Source of the DNA: Brevundimonas sp. SL130
GTDB lineage: Bacteria; Pseudomonadota; Alphaproteobacteria; Caulobacterales; Caulobacteraceae
Length of the DNA stretch: 64,000 nt
Direction of reading: 5' to 3'
NCBI RefSeq assembly: GCF_026625805.1
Contig: NZ_CP113064.1
Coordinates: 1,178,001-1,242,000, forward strand
Shown here: positions 18,438 through 28,297 of the stretch, in pieces
How positions within the stretch are numbered: the stretch's first letter is position 1
Layout: each line of letters starts with the position of its first letter
Made by a program: the position numbers and the translations under genes
The notes under the pieces: generated by a model
What the model saw: the letters and a program-made list of their open reading frames with translations, nothing else
Told to the model about the DNA's origin: nothing
The model's database searches: none

Positions 18438-18883
18438 CCGACGCCGCCGGTCTGGCGCAGTCCCTCCCACAGGGCGATTCCTGCGGTGACCGACAAGTTC
18501 AGCGAGCGCGCCTCCGGCCGCAGCGGAATCACGACCCGGGCGTCGGCGGCGGCGTGGACATAGTCCGGCGCGCCGGAGGTTTCCTTGCCGAACAGAAGCG
18601 TGTCGTCGGGTTGAAAGACGAAATCGGGCAGGGGGGTGGCCCCTCGTGTGGTGAACAGAATCAGTCGTCCAGCGGGGCGGTCGCGCTGAAAGGCGTCCCA
18701 GTCGGCATGGCGGCGCATATGCGACAGGGGGCCATAGTCCAAGGCCGCCCGCTTCATGGCGCGGTCGTCGAAACGGAAGCCTGTGGGCTCTACGACGTGC
18801 AGTTCGACCCCGAAACAGGCCGATAGCCGGATGCAGGCGCCGACGTTCTGAGGAATGTCAGGTTGAAAAAGGGCGAGACGCAT
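18434..18883 (-). CDS. trmL: tRNA (cytidine/uridine-34 2'-O)-methyltransferase TrmL
   Basis: 149 residues. SPOUT-fold enzyme that methylates the wobble ribose of tRNA-Leu isoacceptors with SAM. The motifs PDIPQNVGACIRLSACFG (N-terminus), FGKETSGAPDYVH (motif 2) and IPLRPEARSLNLSVTAGIALWE (motif 3, the knot) match TrmL closely in a full-length minimal SPOUT protein. It is divergent from petABC. Confidence 0.92.
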   Translation of the reverse strand: MRLALFQPDIPQNVGACIRLSACFGVELHVVEPTGFRFDDRAMKRAALDYGPLSHMRRHADWDAFQRDRPAGRLILFTTRGATPLPDFVFQPDDTLLFGKETSGAPDYVHAAADARVVIPLRPEARSLNLSVTAGIALWEGLRQTGGVG

Positions 18884-18934
18884 TCTAATCCATTATTATA
18901 CGCGGCCTGGGGGTTTGTCGCGGTCTGTCTGCGA

Positions 18935-18978
18935 ACGTTTCGCAAGAAACGTCAGCGACTTGCGGTCATAGGCCGCAA
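18935..18978. promoter_or_regulatory. Two adjacent inverted repeats in the petABC leader
   Basis: First repeat: ACGTTTC-GCAA-GAAACGT (18935-18952), a perfect 7-bp dyad. Second: TTGCGG-N7-CCGCAA (18960-18965 with 18973-18978). Both lie 100-145 nt upstream of the Rieske gene and 50-95 nt upstream of the divergent trmL. Neither is followed by T residues, so operators or leader hairpins are more likely than terminators. Confidence 0.5.
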
Positions 18979-19077
18979 ATACAGGCCGGGGGGAATACTG
19001 GGTCTCGATTTTAGGGTTCGTGCCGCAAAAGAGGAACGCCAATACAGGCGCTCCCGGCGGTCTTCGAGAGGTGAAAC

Positions 19078-19620
19078 GTGGCCGAGACGGGTGTGATTCC
19101 GGAAGGCGAGGGCGATCCGAATCGCCGCGACTTCATCCATATCGCAGCGGGCGCCGCTGCGGTCGGCGCCGGGGCGATGATCGCCTGGCCCCTGATCAAC
19201 CAGATGAACCCCGCCGCCGACACCCTGGCCCTGGCCTCGATCGAGTTCGATCTGACCAAGGTGCAGGAGGGCCAGCAGGTCGTCATCAAATGGCAGGGCA
19301 AACCGGTGTTCGTGCGGTATCGCACCCCGGCAGAACTGCAGCGCGTGATTGCCGACGACCACGCGCCGGGCCTGAAACAGCCCCAGACCGACGCCGAGCG
19401 CACCAAGCCGGGCCACGAGAAATATCTGGTTGTGGTTGGATCCTGCACCCATCTGGGCTGTGTTCCGACCTTCGGGGCCGGCGACTACGGCGGCTGGTTC
19501 TGCCCCTGCCACGGTTCGCACTATGATGCGTCCGGGCGGATCAGGAAAGGACCGGCGCCCCTGAACCTGGTGGTGCCGGACTACGAGTTCGCGTCCGATA
19601 CCCGCGTCAAGATCGGTTGA
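19078..19620 (+). CDS. petA: Ubiquinol-cytochrome c reductase Rieske iron-sulfur subunit
   Basis: 180 residues. The Rieske protein passes electrons from ubiquinol to cytochrome c1 in the bc1 complex. A twin-arginine signal (NRRDF at about 15-19) precedes the membrane anchor ([18 protein letters not shown]). The [2Fe-2S] ligands are in box 1 CTHLGC (C123, H125, C128 disulfide) and box 2 CPCHGSH (C142, C144 disulfide, H145). It starts with GTG 19078 after GAGAGG. First gene of the three-gene bc1 operon. Confidence 0.96.
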   Translation: MAETGVIPEGEGDPNRRDFIHIAAGAAAVGAGAMIAWPLINQMNPAADTLALASIEFDLTKVQEGQQVVIKWQGKPVFVRYRTPAELQRVIADDHAPGLKQPQTDAERTKPGHEKYLVVVGSCTHLGCVPTFGAGDYGGWFCPCHGSHYDASGRIRKGPAPLNLVVPDYEFASDTRVKIG

Positions 19621-19630
19621 GGGGGAGGAC

Positions 19631-20959
19631 ATGAGCGAACACGAATCCACCTACGTCCCGAAAACGGGCATCGAGAAGTGGCTGGACACCCGGCTGCCGA
19701 TCATCCGCTTCGGCGCCGACTATATGTCGCTGCCGACACCCAGAAACCTGAACTACTGGTGGACCTTCGGCGGCATTCTGGCCCTGTGCCTGATGACGCA
19801 GATCGTCACCGGCATCGTTCTGGCCATGCACTATACGCCGCAGGTCGATCTGGCCTTCGCCTCGGTCGAGCGGATCATGCGCGACGTCAACGGCGGCTGG
19901 CTGATCCGCTATGTCCACGCCAACGGCGCGTCGATGTTCTTCATCGCCGTCTATCTGCACATGCTGCGGGGCCTGTACTACGGCTCCTACAAGGCGCCGC
20001 GCGAGATGATCTGGATCATCGGCTGCGTGATCTTCTTCCTGATGATCGCCACGGCCTTCCTGGGGTACGTCCTGCCCTGGGGCCAGATGTCCTTCTGGGG
20101 CGCTGAGGTGATCACCAATCTGATCGGGGCCATTCCGGTGATCGGCGAGCCGATCCTGATCTGGCTGCGCGGCGGACCGGCGATCGACAATGCGACGCTG
20201 AACCGCTTCTTCTCGCTGCACTATCTGCTGCCCTTCGCCATATTGGGCTGTGTCGTCCTGCACCTATGGGCGCTGCACTCGGCGGGTCAGAACAATCCGG
20301 TCGGCATCCTGATCCCCGCCGATCGCTCGAAGAAGGACATGCTGCCCTTCCACCCCTATTTCACGCTGAAGGACGGGTTCGCGATCATCCTGTTCCTGCT
20401 GCTGTTCGCGATCTTCGTCTTCTATCAGCCGAACGCCCTGGGCCACGCCGACAACTATATCCCGGCCAACCCGCTGCAGACCCCGGCGCACATCGTGCCC
20501 GAGTGGTACATGCTGCCCTTCTACGCCATCCTGCGCGCCATCCCGGACAAGTTCGGCGGCGTGGTGGCCATGTTCGCCGCCATCGGCGTGCTGTTCGTCC
20601 TGCCCTGGCTGGATACCTCCAAGGTGCGGTCGATGCGCTATCGGCCGACCATGCGGTCCTTCTTCTTCATCTTCCTGGTGGTCGGCGTCGGCCTGGGCTG
20701 GTGCGGTGGTCAGCTGCCGGACGCCCAGGTCATTCCGGGTGTTGCGGGCTTCAATCTCTTTGACGGCAACATCAACTCCTATCTGTGGCTGACGCGGCTG
20801 TTCACGGCCTACTACTTCCTGTTCTTCCTGGTCATCATGCCCTTCGTCGGCCTGAAGGAGACGCCCCTGCCGATCCCGGCCACTATTTCCGAGCCGGTCC
20901 TGACGGGTGCGGACGCGATGCCGGCGCTCGCTCCGGCCTCGCCTGAGAAGAAGGGGTGA
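19631..20959 (+). CDS. petB: Cytochrome b subunit of bc1 complex
   Basis: 442 residues with eight or more membrane helices. It carries both b hemes and the Qo/Qi sites. Visible marks are the heme-ligand histidines in VLAMHYTP and [41 protein letters not shown] in helix D, the Qo-site PEWY motif (about residue 292) and [14 protein letters not shown]. The C-terminal tail is Ala/Pro rich. It begins 10 nt after petA. Confidence 0.97.
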   Translation: MSEHESTYVPKTGIEKWLDTRLPIIRFGADYMSLPTPRNLNYWWTFGGILALCLMTQIVTGIVLAMHYTPQVDLAFASVERIMRDVNGGWLIRYVHANGASMFFIAVYLHMLRGLYYGSYKAPREMIWIIGCVIFFLMIATAFLGYVLPWGQMSFWGAEVITNLIGAIPVIGEPILIWLRGGPAIDNATLNRFFSLHYLLPFAILGCVVLHLWALHSAGQNNPVGILIPADRSKKDMLPFHPYFTLKDGFAIILFLLLFAIFVFYQPNALGHADNYIPANPLQTPAHIVPEWYMLPFYAILRAIPDKFGGVVAMFAAIGVLFVLPWLDTSKVRSMRYRPTMRSFFFIFLVVGVGLGWCGGQLPDAQVIPGVAGFNLFDGNINSYLWLTRLFTAYYFLFFLVIMPFVGLKETPLPIPATISEPVLTGADAMPALAPASPEKKG

Positions 20960-20964
20960 GGGCC

Positions 20965-21837
20965 ATGATGACCGTGAAAATCAACGCCTCGATGTCCAGG
21001 CTCATCGCGTCGGCGGCCGTGGCCCTCGGCCTGCTGGCCGCAGCCCCGGCCCTGGCTTCGGGCGGGGCTGCCCATCCGCGCTCGGGCGGGTTCAGCTTCG
21101 AGGGACCGTTCGGCGTCTATGATCAGGGCCAGCTTCAGCGCGGCTACAAGGTCTATCAGGAGGTCTGTTCGGCCTGTCACGGCATGAACCTGATGCACTA
21201 TCGCAATCTGGGTGATCGCCACGGGCCGTTCTGGAATCCGAAATATCCGAACCCGAACGACAATCCGGTGGTCAAGGCCCTGGCCAAACAGGTTCAGGTC
21301 CCGGATATCGACAGTGAGACCGGCGAACCGATCCAGCGCGACGCGACGCCCGCCGACAAGTTCCGCAGCCCCTATCCGAACGCCACGGCCGCCGCCGCAG
21401 GCAACGGCGGAGCGGCCCCGCCTGATCTATCGGTCATGGCCAAGGCCCGTCACGACGGCGCCAACTACATCTACTCGCTGCTGTCGGGCTATCGCGCGGC
21501 GCCGGCGGGCCTGACGATCCGGGAAGGGCAGCACTACAACCCCTATATGGCCGGCGACCTGACGCCCTTCTGGACCGGGGACAAGCACCATGTGCCGGAG
21601 GGCGGCTTCATCGCCATGCCGGCGCCGCTGCGGGCTGGCCAGGTGACCTATGACGACGGCTCGCCCCAGACGGTGGACCAGTATGCCAAGGACGTCGCTG
21701 CCTTCATCGCCTGGACCTCTGAACCCAAGATGGTCGAACGCAAACAGGCTGGGTTCGGGGTGATCTTGTTCCTGCTGATCTTCGCCGGCGTCACCTACGC
21801 CAGCTATCGCCGCGTCTGGAAGGGTGTCGCCCACTAG
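20965..21837 (+). CDS. petC: Cytochrome c1
   Basis: 290 residues. Signal peptide (ALGLLAAAPALASGG), heme-binding CSACH (C68, C71, H72), a methionine ligand probably in the GGFIAMPAPLR segment, and a C-terminal membrane anchor (GFGVILFLLIFAGVTYASY). It delivers electrons from the Rieske protein to cytochrome c. A GTG at 20956 overlaps the petB stop, but ATG 20965 or 20968 is better placed. A terminator follows. Confidence 0.95.
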   Translation: MMTVKINASMSRLIASAAVALGLLAAAPALASGGAAHPRSGGFSFEGPFGVYDQGQLQRGYKVYQEVCSACHGMNLMHYRNLGDRHGPFWNPKYPNPNDNPVVKALAKQVQVPDIDSETGEPIQRDATPADKFRSPYPNATAAAAGNGGAAPPDLSVMAKARHDGANYIYSLLSGYRAAPAGLTIREGQHYNPYMAGDLTPFWTGDKHHVPEGGFIAMPAPLRAGQVTYDDGSPQTVDQYAKDVAAFIAWTSEPKMVERKQAGFGVILFLLIFAGVTYASYRRVWKGVAH

Positions 21838-21864
21838 GCGTCGGCTTCCAGCACCCGATCATCA

Positions 21865-21895
21865 GCCCGCCGAAGTCCGCTTCGGCGGGCTTTTG
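21865..21895 (+). terminator. Rho-independent terminator of petABC
   Basis: GCCCGCCGAAG-TCC-GCTTCGGCGGGC followed by TTTT, 27 nt after the cytochrome c1 stop. Confidence 0.9.
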
Positions 21896-21988
21896 ATTGC
21901 GACAAATGGCGGCTGACATGGAATCGACATGACGGATTTCGCCCCCTAGGGTCGGCGACTTCATTTCCGGCTGTGGGGCCAAGTGTTT

Positions 21989-23647
21989 ATGCGTATCGTC
22001 TCTTCCTTCGCCGCCGTGCTGCTGGCCGGCGTCACCCTGTCCGCCTGCGCCACCGCCGGACCGGATCGGGCCGCAGCTTCGTTCGACGCCGCGCGGATTT
22101 CAGAGGATATCCGCATCCTTTCCAGCGACGCTTTCGAGGGACGCGGCATCGCCACCCCGGCCGAAGACAAGGTCGTCCAGTATCTGAGCACACAGTACGC
22201 CGCCGCCGGCTTCCAACCGGGCGGGCCGAACGGTCAGTGGACCCAGGACGTCATCCTGAACCGGTTCGTGCAATCCAATGTCCGCGCCTCGCTGAAGCTG
22301 GGGGACTGGAGCTTGCCGATGACCCAGGGGCGGGAGGTCGCCATCTCGACCCGCCGTCCGGCGCAGCACGTCAGTCTGAAGGACGCGCCCCTGGTCTTTG
22401 TCGGCTACGGCATTACGGCGCCCGAGCGGAACTGGAACGACTTCAAGGGCCAGGACCTGCGCGGCAAGATCCTGGTCGTCCTGGTCAATGACGCCGACTT
22501 CGACGAGCCGGCGCTGAACACCTTCGGCGGCAAGGCCATGACCTATTATGGCCGCTGGACCTACAAGTACGAAGAGGCGGCCAAGCACGGCGCGGCGGGC
22601 GTTCTGATCGTCCATGAGACGGCGCCGGCCTCTTACGGCTGGGCGACCGTCGCCAACTCGTGGGGCGTGCCCCAGTTCGACATCCTGAGGCCCAATGCGG
22701 CGGCCGAGCGCGTGCCGATGGAGGGCTGGATCCAGCGCGATGTGGCGGTGGACCTGTTCCGCCGCGCGGGGCTGGATTTCGAGGCGCTGAAGGTCCAGGC
22801 GCGCAGCCGCGACTTCCAGCCCGTGGCCCTGCCCGGCGCCGGCTTCTCGACCGAGTTCGATGTGGCGACCAACCAGGTCACCAGCCACAATGTCATCGCC
22901 CGCCTGCCGGGCACGACCCACCCGGACGAAACGGTGCTGTACACCGCCCACTGGGATCACATCGGCATGGGCGAGCCGGACGCGACGGGCGACCGGATCT
23001 TCAACGGCGCCGTCGACAACGCCTCGGGCACCGCCGGCCTGCTGGAACTGGCGCGGATGTATGGACGCAGCCCCCGCACCGAACGGTCGGTGGTGATGAT
23101 CAGCTTCACCGCTGAGGAAAGTGGTCTGCTGGGCTCGGAATACTACGCCGTGAACCCGGTCTATCCGCTGGCCAAGACAGTCGGCGGGTTCAACATGGAT
23201 TCGATGAACGTCTACGGCCGCGTCGCCGAGCTGGGCGTCACCGGCTACGGCCAGTCCGACTTCGACGAGCGGCTTGCGGCGGCGATTCAGCCCCAGGGCC
23301 GCACCCTGGCGCCGGACTATGAAAACGCGGCCGGCACCTATTATCGTTCCGACCACTTCCCCCTGGCCAAGCGCGGCGTGCCGATGGCCTATGCGGGCAG
23401 CCGGGGCGACTTCCGCGACGAGCCGATCGCCCAGCGTCAGGCCGACCGCGCCGAATATGGCGCCAAACGCTACCACCAGGCGGCGGACGAATGGTCGCCG
23501 AACTGGGACTATCGCGGCATGATGGAGGATCTGACGGTCTTCTATGATGTGGGCCGCGCCCTGGCCAACGGCCGCGACTGGCCGGAATGGAAGACGGGCT
23601 CTGAGTTCGCCCCGGTGCGCGCCACGACGGCCGCCCAGCGTCGCTGA
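21989..23647 (+). CDS. Lipoprotein M28-family zinc aminopeptidase (copy 1)
   Basis: 552 residues. Lipoprotein signal with lipobox LSAC near residue 20. A PA-like insert (residues about 110-260) sits in the N-terminal half, then an M28 peptidase domain with the two-zinc ligands TAHWDHIG (His), DNASGTAGL (bridging Asp), TAEESGLLGSEY (Glu base), FNMDS (Asp) and YRSDHF (His). Likely acts in the periplasm or outer membrane on peptides; substrate unknown. ATG 21989 is preferred to 21983 because it starts the signal. The next gene is a paralogue and is separated by a hairpin. Confidence 0.9.
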   Translation: MRIVSSFAAVLLAGVTLSACATAGPDRAAASFDAARISEDIRILSSDAFEGRGIATPAEDKVVQYLSTQYAAAGFQPGGPNGQWTQDVILNRFVQSNVRASLKLGDWSLPMTQGREVAISTRRPAQHVSLKDAPLVFVGYGITAPERNWNDFKGQDLRGKILVVLVNDADFDEPALNTFGGKAMTYYGRWTYKYEEAAKHGAAGVLIVHETAPASYGWATVANSWGVPQFDILRPNAAAERVPMEGWIQRDVAVDLFRRAGLDFEALKVQARSRDFQPVALPGAGFSTEFDVATNQVTSHNVIARLPGTTHPDETVLYTAHWDHIGMGEPDATGDRIFNGAVDNASGTAGLLELARMYGRSPRTERSVVMISFTAEESGLLGSEYYAVNPVYPLAKTVGGFNMDSMNVYGRVAELGVTGYGQSDFDERLAAAIQPQGRTLAPDYENAAGTYYRSDHFPLAKRGVPMAYAGSRGDFRDEPIAQRQADRAEYGAKRYHQAADEWSPNWDYRGMMEDLTVFYDVGRALANGRDWPEWKTGSEFAPVRATTAAQRR

Positions 23648-23656
23648 GGTTTTCGC

Positions 23657-23690
23657 GGGCCGGGACACGCTCCCGGCCCATATTTCTTTG
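23657..23690 (+). terminator. Hairpin terminator after the first M28 peptidase gene
   Basis: GGGCCGGGA-CACGC-TCCCGGCCC (9-bp perfect stem, 23657-23679) followed by ATATTTCTTT. It lies between the two paralogous peptidase genes, so the second probably has its own promoter or is read at a lower level. Confidence 0.75.
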
Positions 23691-23712
23691 ATCCTATTGT
23701 CGAGCCAGGCTC

Positions 23713-25359
23713 ATGTCCTTTCGTCGTGGTTCCGTGGCGCTGGCGGCGCTGTTTCTAGCGGTCTGCGCCACCGTTCCGGTCAGCGCGGCGCCCGCACCCG
23801 ACGACGCTTTCGCGACGGCGTCCGCCACGACGCCCGAGTTCAGCGCACAGCGGCTGTCGGATCACATCAAATACCTGTCTGCCGATGAGCTGGAGGGGCG
23901 TTTCCCCGGCCTGGTCGGCGAACGCCTGACCCTGGCCTATCTCCAGGCGCAGTATGAAGCCCTGGGGCTGGCGCCGGGCGGGCGGGACGACGCCTGGCTC
24001 CAGCCGGTCGATCTGGTGCGGTTCAAGCCCGAAAGGGCGCCGACGGCCGCTTGGACCGGGCCGGACGGCGCGCGCCATGACTTGATCTCGGGCACGGACA
24101 TCACCCTGCGCGCCGGTCGGAATGATCCTGTGCTGAAACTGGAAGACCTGCCGCTGGTCTTCGCCGGCTATGGTGTCGTGGCGCCGGAACCTGGGTGGGA
24201 CGATTATGGAGACGCCGATCTGACCGGAAAGGTCGTTGTCATTCTGCGCGGGCAACCCGAACCTCTGGGCGACGATCCGAACTTCTACGGATCGACCGAA
24301 CATAAGATGCAGGAGGCGCTGAAGCGCGGGGCCGTGGGCGTCATCACCTTGCAGCAAGAGGACAGCCGCTGGCGACGCGCTGTCGGCGGCGCGACCCGGC
24401 CGCAAATGACGGTCAAGGGCTCAGCCGATGCGCGCTTCACCGGCTCCATCAATACGGCGACAGGAACCGCCCTCGGAGGGGCGGCCCTGACGGAAGCGGT
24501 CGCACGCGCCAAGACGGCCGGCCTCGGCGGCGCCGTCGCTCTGGAGGCCAGGCTGTCGCTGGATATTGCCGAGTCGACCGAGGTGATTCACTCGAACAAT
24601 CTGCTGGCGAAGATCCCAGGCACGACGCGACCCGACGAATATGTCGTCTATTCCGCCCATTGGGATCACATCGGCAAGGCCAAGGAGCCGAACGCCGAGG
24701 GCGACGACATCTACAACGGGGCCTGGGACAATGCCTCGGGCACAGCCGGCTTGATCGAGATGGCGCGGGCCTTCAAGGCGGGGCCGGCGCCCGAGCGCAC
24801 CGTGGTCTTCCTGCACGTAACGGCCGAGGAGCAGGGATTGCTGGGTTCGGAGGCCTATGCCGCCGACCCAGTCTATCCGCTGGCGAAGACGGCGGCGGAC
24901 ATCAATATCGACATGCTGCCCTTCACGCCGGCGACGCGGGACGTGGCGGTGTTTGGCGTCGGCAAGTCGGAACTGGAGGATATTCTGGCGCGGTTCGCGG
25001 CGGGTCAAGGGCGCGCCGTGACCGGCGACGGCTATCCCAAGGAGGGCTTCTATTACCGCTCCGACCATTTCAACTTTGCGGCGGGCGGGGTGCCGGCCCT
25101 GATGCCGTGGAGCGGTCGCGATTTTGTCGAGGGCGGCATGGAGGCCGGCACGCCCTATTATGAAGCCCAGATGGGCCGCTATTACCACAAGCTGACGGAC
25201 GAGTGGCGGGCCGACTATGACTTCACGGCGGCGCTGCAAAACATGGACCTGCTGTATCGGCTGGGGCTGACGGTGGCCGACAGCGAGACCTGGCCGGCAT
25301 GGAAGCCGACAGCGGAGTTCAACGCCATCCGCGACGCCACCGCCGACCAGCGCCGTTAA
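23713..25359 (+). CDS. Secreted M28-family zinc aminopeptidase (copy 2)
   Basis: 548 residues. Sec signal peptide ending VPVSAAPAP, so it is soluble in the periplasm or secreted, unlike its lipoprotein neighbour. The same architecture follows: PA-like insert, then SAHWDHIG, DNASGTAGLIEMA, TAEEQGLLGSEAY, INIDM and YRSDHFNFA as zinc and catalytic motifs. Both proteins end in similar ETWPAWKPTAEFNAIR / WPEWKTGSEFAPVR segments, which shows tandem duplication. It may feed peptides to the TonB receptor downstream, though that link is only positional. Confidence 0.9.
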   Translation: MSFRRGSVALAALFLAVCATVPVSAAPAPDDAFATASATTPEFSAQRLSDHIKYLSADELEGRFPGLVGERLTLAYLQAQYEALGLAPGGRDDAWLQPVDLVRFKPERAPTAAWTGPDGARHDLISGTDITLRAGRNDPVLKLEDLPLVFAGYGVVAPEPGWDDYGDADLTGKVVVILRGQPEPLGDDPNFYGSTEHKMQEALKRGAVGVITLQQEDSRWRRAVGGATRPQMTVKGSADARFTGSINTATGTALGGAALTEAVARAKTAGLGGAVALEARLSLDIAESTEVIHSNNLLAKIPGTTRPDEYVVYSAHWDHIGKAKEPNAEGDDIYNGAWDNASGTAGLIEMARAFKAGPAPERTVVFLHVTAEEQGLLGSEAYAADPVYPLAKTAADINIDMLPFTPATRDVAVFGVGKSELEDILARFAAGQGRAVTGDGYPKEGFYYRSDHFNFAAGGVPALMPWSGRDFVEGGMEAGTPYYEAQMGRYYHKLTDEWRADYDFTAALQNMDLLYRLGLTVADSETWPAWKPTAEFNAIRDATADQRR

Positions 25360-25696
25360 AGGCGGCCCGCGGCGACGTCGTGAACCTGGCCCATATTGAT
25401 CGTGGCATGAGGACGGTGAAACTGTTGCTCTGCCCCGGCTCGCCGAGAGCGCGGGATCCGGCCAATCCGCTTGGGAATATGTTCGAGTCGGAACAATAGC
25501 CGGCTGCTTCCACAATCGCCCCGTTTCCTTGAGAGTGTCGGTTCATGCAGAAAGAATCGCGCCTTGATACGTATAAATGGCTAGGTATGGATACTTAAAT
25601 AGACGCAATTATCGATCAAAAACCAACGTTTTATATCGTCATTAACTGACGTCGATACGTCCTCTCAAAAAAGCTATTCAGTTTGGAGGACTGTTC
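25360..25696 (+). promoter_or_regulatory. Gene-free gap with AT-rich promoter region of TonB receptor
   Basis: No convincing gene here. The right half (about 25555-25690) is strongly AT-rich against the GC-rich background, with runs such as TACTTAAATAG, TTTTATATCG and CTCAAAAAAGC, and ends in a good ribosome site (GGAGG 25684-25688) before the GTG start at 25697. It probably holds the receptor promoter; I cannot identify a known operator in it. A short frame at 25407-25499 is not supported. Confidence 0.5.
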
Positions 25697-28216
25697 GTGC
25701 GATTGAAAACAGTAATCATTGCCATCGGCCCGGTGTTGGCTGTTTCGGCCTTCACTTCCGCCCATGCAGCGCAGCCCGACGGCGCAGCTGCCGCAGATGT
25801 CATCGTCACCCAGCCTCAGAACGGGGGATCTGCCCCGCCCGCCGCCGCCGCCGCCCAGCAAGTCTTTTCAACGGGGGTCGCCCGTGGTCGCGATCCGCTG
25901 GACAGTGCGACTTCGACCAGCGCGCTGAGGCAGGATGCGATCCAGGTGCTCGGCGCCCGTTCTCTGGGGGATATCCTGCGTACGGTCCCCGGAATCCGAA
26001 CCGAGGCGTCGACCGGCGACGGCAGTTCCGCCTACACGATCCGCGGCCTTCCGCTGGCGTCCGGCGGATCCAAATATATGCAGATCCAGGAAGACGGGCT
26101 GCCGGTCCTCGAGTTCGGGGACTTCTTCAACGGCGCGACGGACATCTTCATCCGCGCCGACTTCAATCTGGCGGCCGTGGAGGCCATCCGGGGCGGTTCG
26201 GCCTCGACCTTCGCGTCCAATTCGCCGGGCGGGGTCATCAACCTGATCTCCGAGACGGGGCAGGTCAAAGGCGGCGCGATCCAGGTCACGACCGGGCTCG
26301 ACTATGACAGCAACAGAGTGGACTTCCACTATGGCGCGCCCATCACCGATACTCTGCGCTTCCATATCGGCGGCTTTTACCGCTCAGGCGAAGGTCAGAG
26401 GGACGTCGGCTTCAAAGCCTATGAGGGCGGCCAGTTAAAGTTCAACCTCACCAAAAAGTTCGCCAATGGCTATGTCCGCCTGTCCGGCAAATATCTGGAT
26501 GACAGGTCGCCGCACTATCTGCCGGGGCCGGTGCGGATCACCGGCACCAACGATGATCCGCACTTCGGCAGCTTCAACGGATATGATGTTCGGCGCGACT
26601 CCATGCTGGCAGGCTACCTCGGGGATCTGATCACTCTGGACGGCGCCAACAATCCGGCCCGGTTTCCGCTCAGCCAGGGTCAGGACGCCCACGTGCGATC
26701 AATCGGCGTGGAGTCTCAGTTTGATGTCCGAGACTGGACCCTCACACACCGCGCCCGTTACTCGAAAGTCGCGGGCGGCACGACCCGCAACCTGGTTTCC
26801 GCCATCTATTCCGGCAGCGCCATGCCGGCCTCCCTGGGCGGGGGAACCGGGACATTCACCTATGCGACCGGTCCGAACGCGGGACAGGTTATCGCCAACC
26901 TCGGGTCCATCAACGGCAATGGTCTGGTCGTGGCCTCGGCGTTGAACCGGGTCGATTCCAGCGACCTGGGCAATTTCATCAGCGACCTTCGCGCCACGCG
27001 CGCCTTCACCCTCCCGGGCGGCGAACTGACGGTGACGGGCGGGCTGTATAACTCGATCCAGAACTACAATAGCGACTGGCTGTATTCGAACCATCTGCAG
27101 GATGTTGCGGGCGACGGTCAGTCCGCGCTGATCAACTACAGGACGGCCGGCGGCGCGCTGAGGTCGCAGGACGGGTATCTGGGCTTCAACCGCTCGGGCG
27201 CCACCGCCTTCTTCAGGCGGAAATATGATGTCCAGTACGAGATCGCGGCGCCCTATGGCTCGGTCAACTACCGGTTCGGTCGGATCGCGATCGGGGCCAG
27301 CGTCCGTTATGATACGGGACAGGTCAGCGGTCAGCTGTACGGGGCCGATCTGGGCGGTGGGCGGGTCGGCATGACGTCCGTCGATTTCAATGGCGACGGC
27401 GTCATATCGTTTGCGGAATCTCGGACGGCGTTCACGCCGCTGGATCGACCGGCGCCCGTCGACTATGACTATGATTACATTAGCTATTCTAGCGGAATTA
27501 ATTTCCGGGTGTCCGAGCCGTTCGCCCTGTTCGCCCGCTATAGCCGCGGCGCGCGGGCGGGGGCGGACAAGGTGCTGTTCTCGAGCAAGGTCAGTATGAC
27601 CGACGGCAGCATGCCCGATCCGGAAGACGGTTATGACATCGTCGAACAGCTGGAGGGTGGGTTCAAATATCGCACGCCCACGCTGACGGTGAACGTCACC
27701 GGCTTCTCGGCCGATACGGAGGACACCAACGTCCAGGCCGGGGCCATCACCACCGACCGGGAATACACCGCCTATGGCGTGGAGACAGAGGCCGCCTATC
27801 GTCGGGGGCCCTTCAGCCTGACGGGCGGGGTCACCTGGACCCAGGCCGAGATTGTGAACGACAAGTTCAACGCCGCCGTGGCCGGCATGGTCCCCCGTCG
27901 CCAGCCCGACTTCATCTTCCAGGCCAGCCCGCAGTATGACAGCCGCAAGGTCTCGGTGGGGGCCAATATCATCGGCACGACCAGCAGCTGGGTGCAGGAC
28001 GTCAACCAGATGAAGATGCCGGGCTATGTGCTCGTCAACGCCTTCGTCCAGTACCGTCCTAGGGAGCGGGTCCAGCTGATGCTGGACGCCAACAACCTGT
28101 TCGACGAGGTCGCCTTCATCGAGATCACGACCCCGTCCGTGCCGGCGAACGGGATCGGTCTGGGGCGGGCCGCCAACGGTCGCACCGTCAACCTCTCGCT
28201 ACGCTACGATTTCTGA
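25697..28216 (+). CDS. TonB-dependent outer-membrane receptor
   Basis: 839 residues. Signal peptide ending SAHAAQP, a plug domain (SLGDILRTVPGIRTEAS, IRGLPL, VEAIRGGSASTFASNSPGGVINLISE) and a 22-strand barrel with the usual aromatic C-terminus (LSLRYDF). The GVINLI segment ends the plug. TonB-dependent receptors import siderophores, vitamins, sugars or other scarce compounds with energy from TonB; no substrate can be named here. The GTG start has a strong GGAGG site. Confidence 0.93.
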   Translation: MRLKTVIIAIGPVLAVSAFTSAHAAQPDGAAAADVIVTQPQNGGSAPPAAAAAQQVFSTGVARGRDPLDSATSTSALRQDAIQVLGARSLGDILRTVPGIRTEASTGDGSSAYTIRGLPLASGGSKYMQIQEDGLPVLEFGDFFNGATDIFIRADFNLAAVEAIRGGSASTFASNSPGGVINLISETGQVKGGAIQVTTGLDYDSNRVDFHYGAPITDTLRFHIGGFYRSGEGQRDVGFKAYEGGQLKFNLTKKFANGYVRLSGKYLDDRSPHYLPGPVRITGTNDDPHFGSFNGYDVRRDSMLAGYLGDLITLDGANNPARFPLSQGQDAHVRSIGVESQFDVRDWTLTHRARYSKVAGGTTRNLVSAIYSGSAMPASLGGGTGTFTYATGPNAGQVIANLGSINGNGLVVASALNRVDSSDLGNFISDLRATRAFTLPGGELTVTGGLYNSIQNYNSDWLYSNHLQDVAGDGQSALINYRTAGGALRSQDGYLGFNRSGATAFFRRKYDVQYEIAAPYGSVNYRFGRIAIGASVRYDTGQVSGQLYGADLGGGRVGMTSVDFNGDGVISFAESRTAFTPLDRPAPVDYDYDYISYSSGINFRVSEPFALFARYSRGARAGADKVLFSSKVSMTDGSMPDPEDGYDIVEQLEGGFKYRTPTLTVNVTGFSADTEDTNVQAGAITTDREYTAYGVETEAAYRRGPFSLTGGVTWTQAEIVNDKFNAAVAGMVPRRQPDFIFQASPQYDSRKVSVGANIIGTTSSWVQDVNQMKMPGYVLVNAFVQYRPRERVQLMLDANNLFDEVAFIEITTPSVPANGIGLGRAANGRTVNLSLRYDF

Positions 28217-28236
28217 TCACGGCGAGACCGATCATG

Positions 28237-28267
28237 AAAAGCCCCCGCCGCTGGTGCGACGGGGGCG
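28237..28267 (-). terminator. Rho-independent terminator of ychF
   Basis: On the minus strand: CGCCCCCGTCGCACCAGCGGCGGGGGC followed by TTTT (28240-28237), 30 nt after the ychF stop. The stem has one mismatch. Confidence 0.8.
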
Positions 28268-28297
28268 ATCGGGCTGTTCAGCGTGTGGGGCGACCGC

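Noticed and set aside
25407..25499. Short frame MRTVKLLLCPGS... in the gap before the TonB receptor
   Set aside because: No ribosome site, no helix or motif; treated as non-coding.
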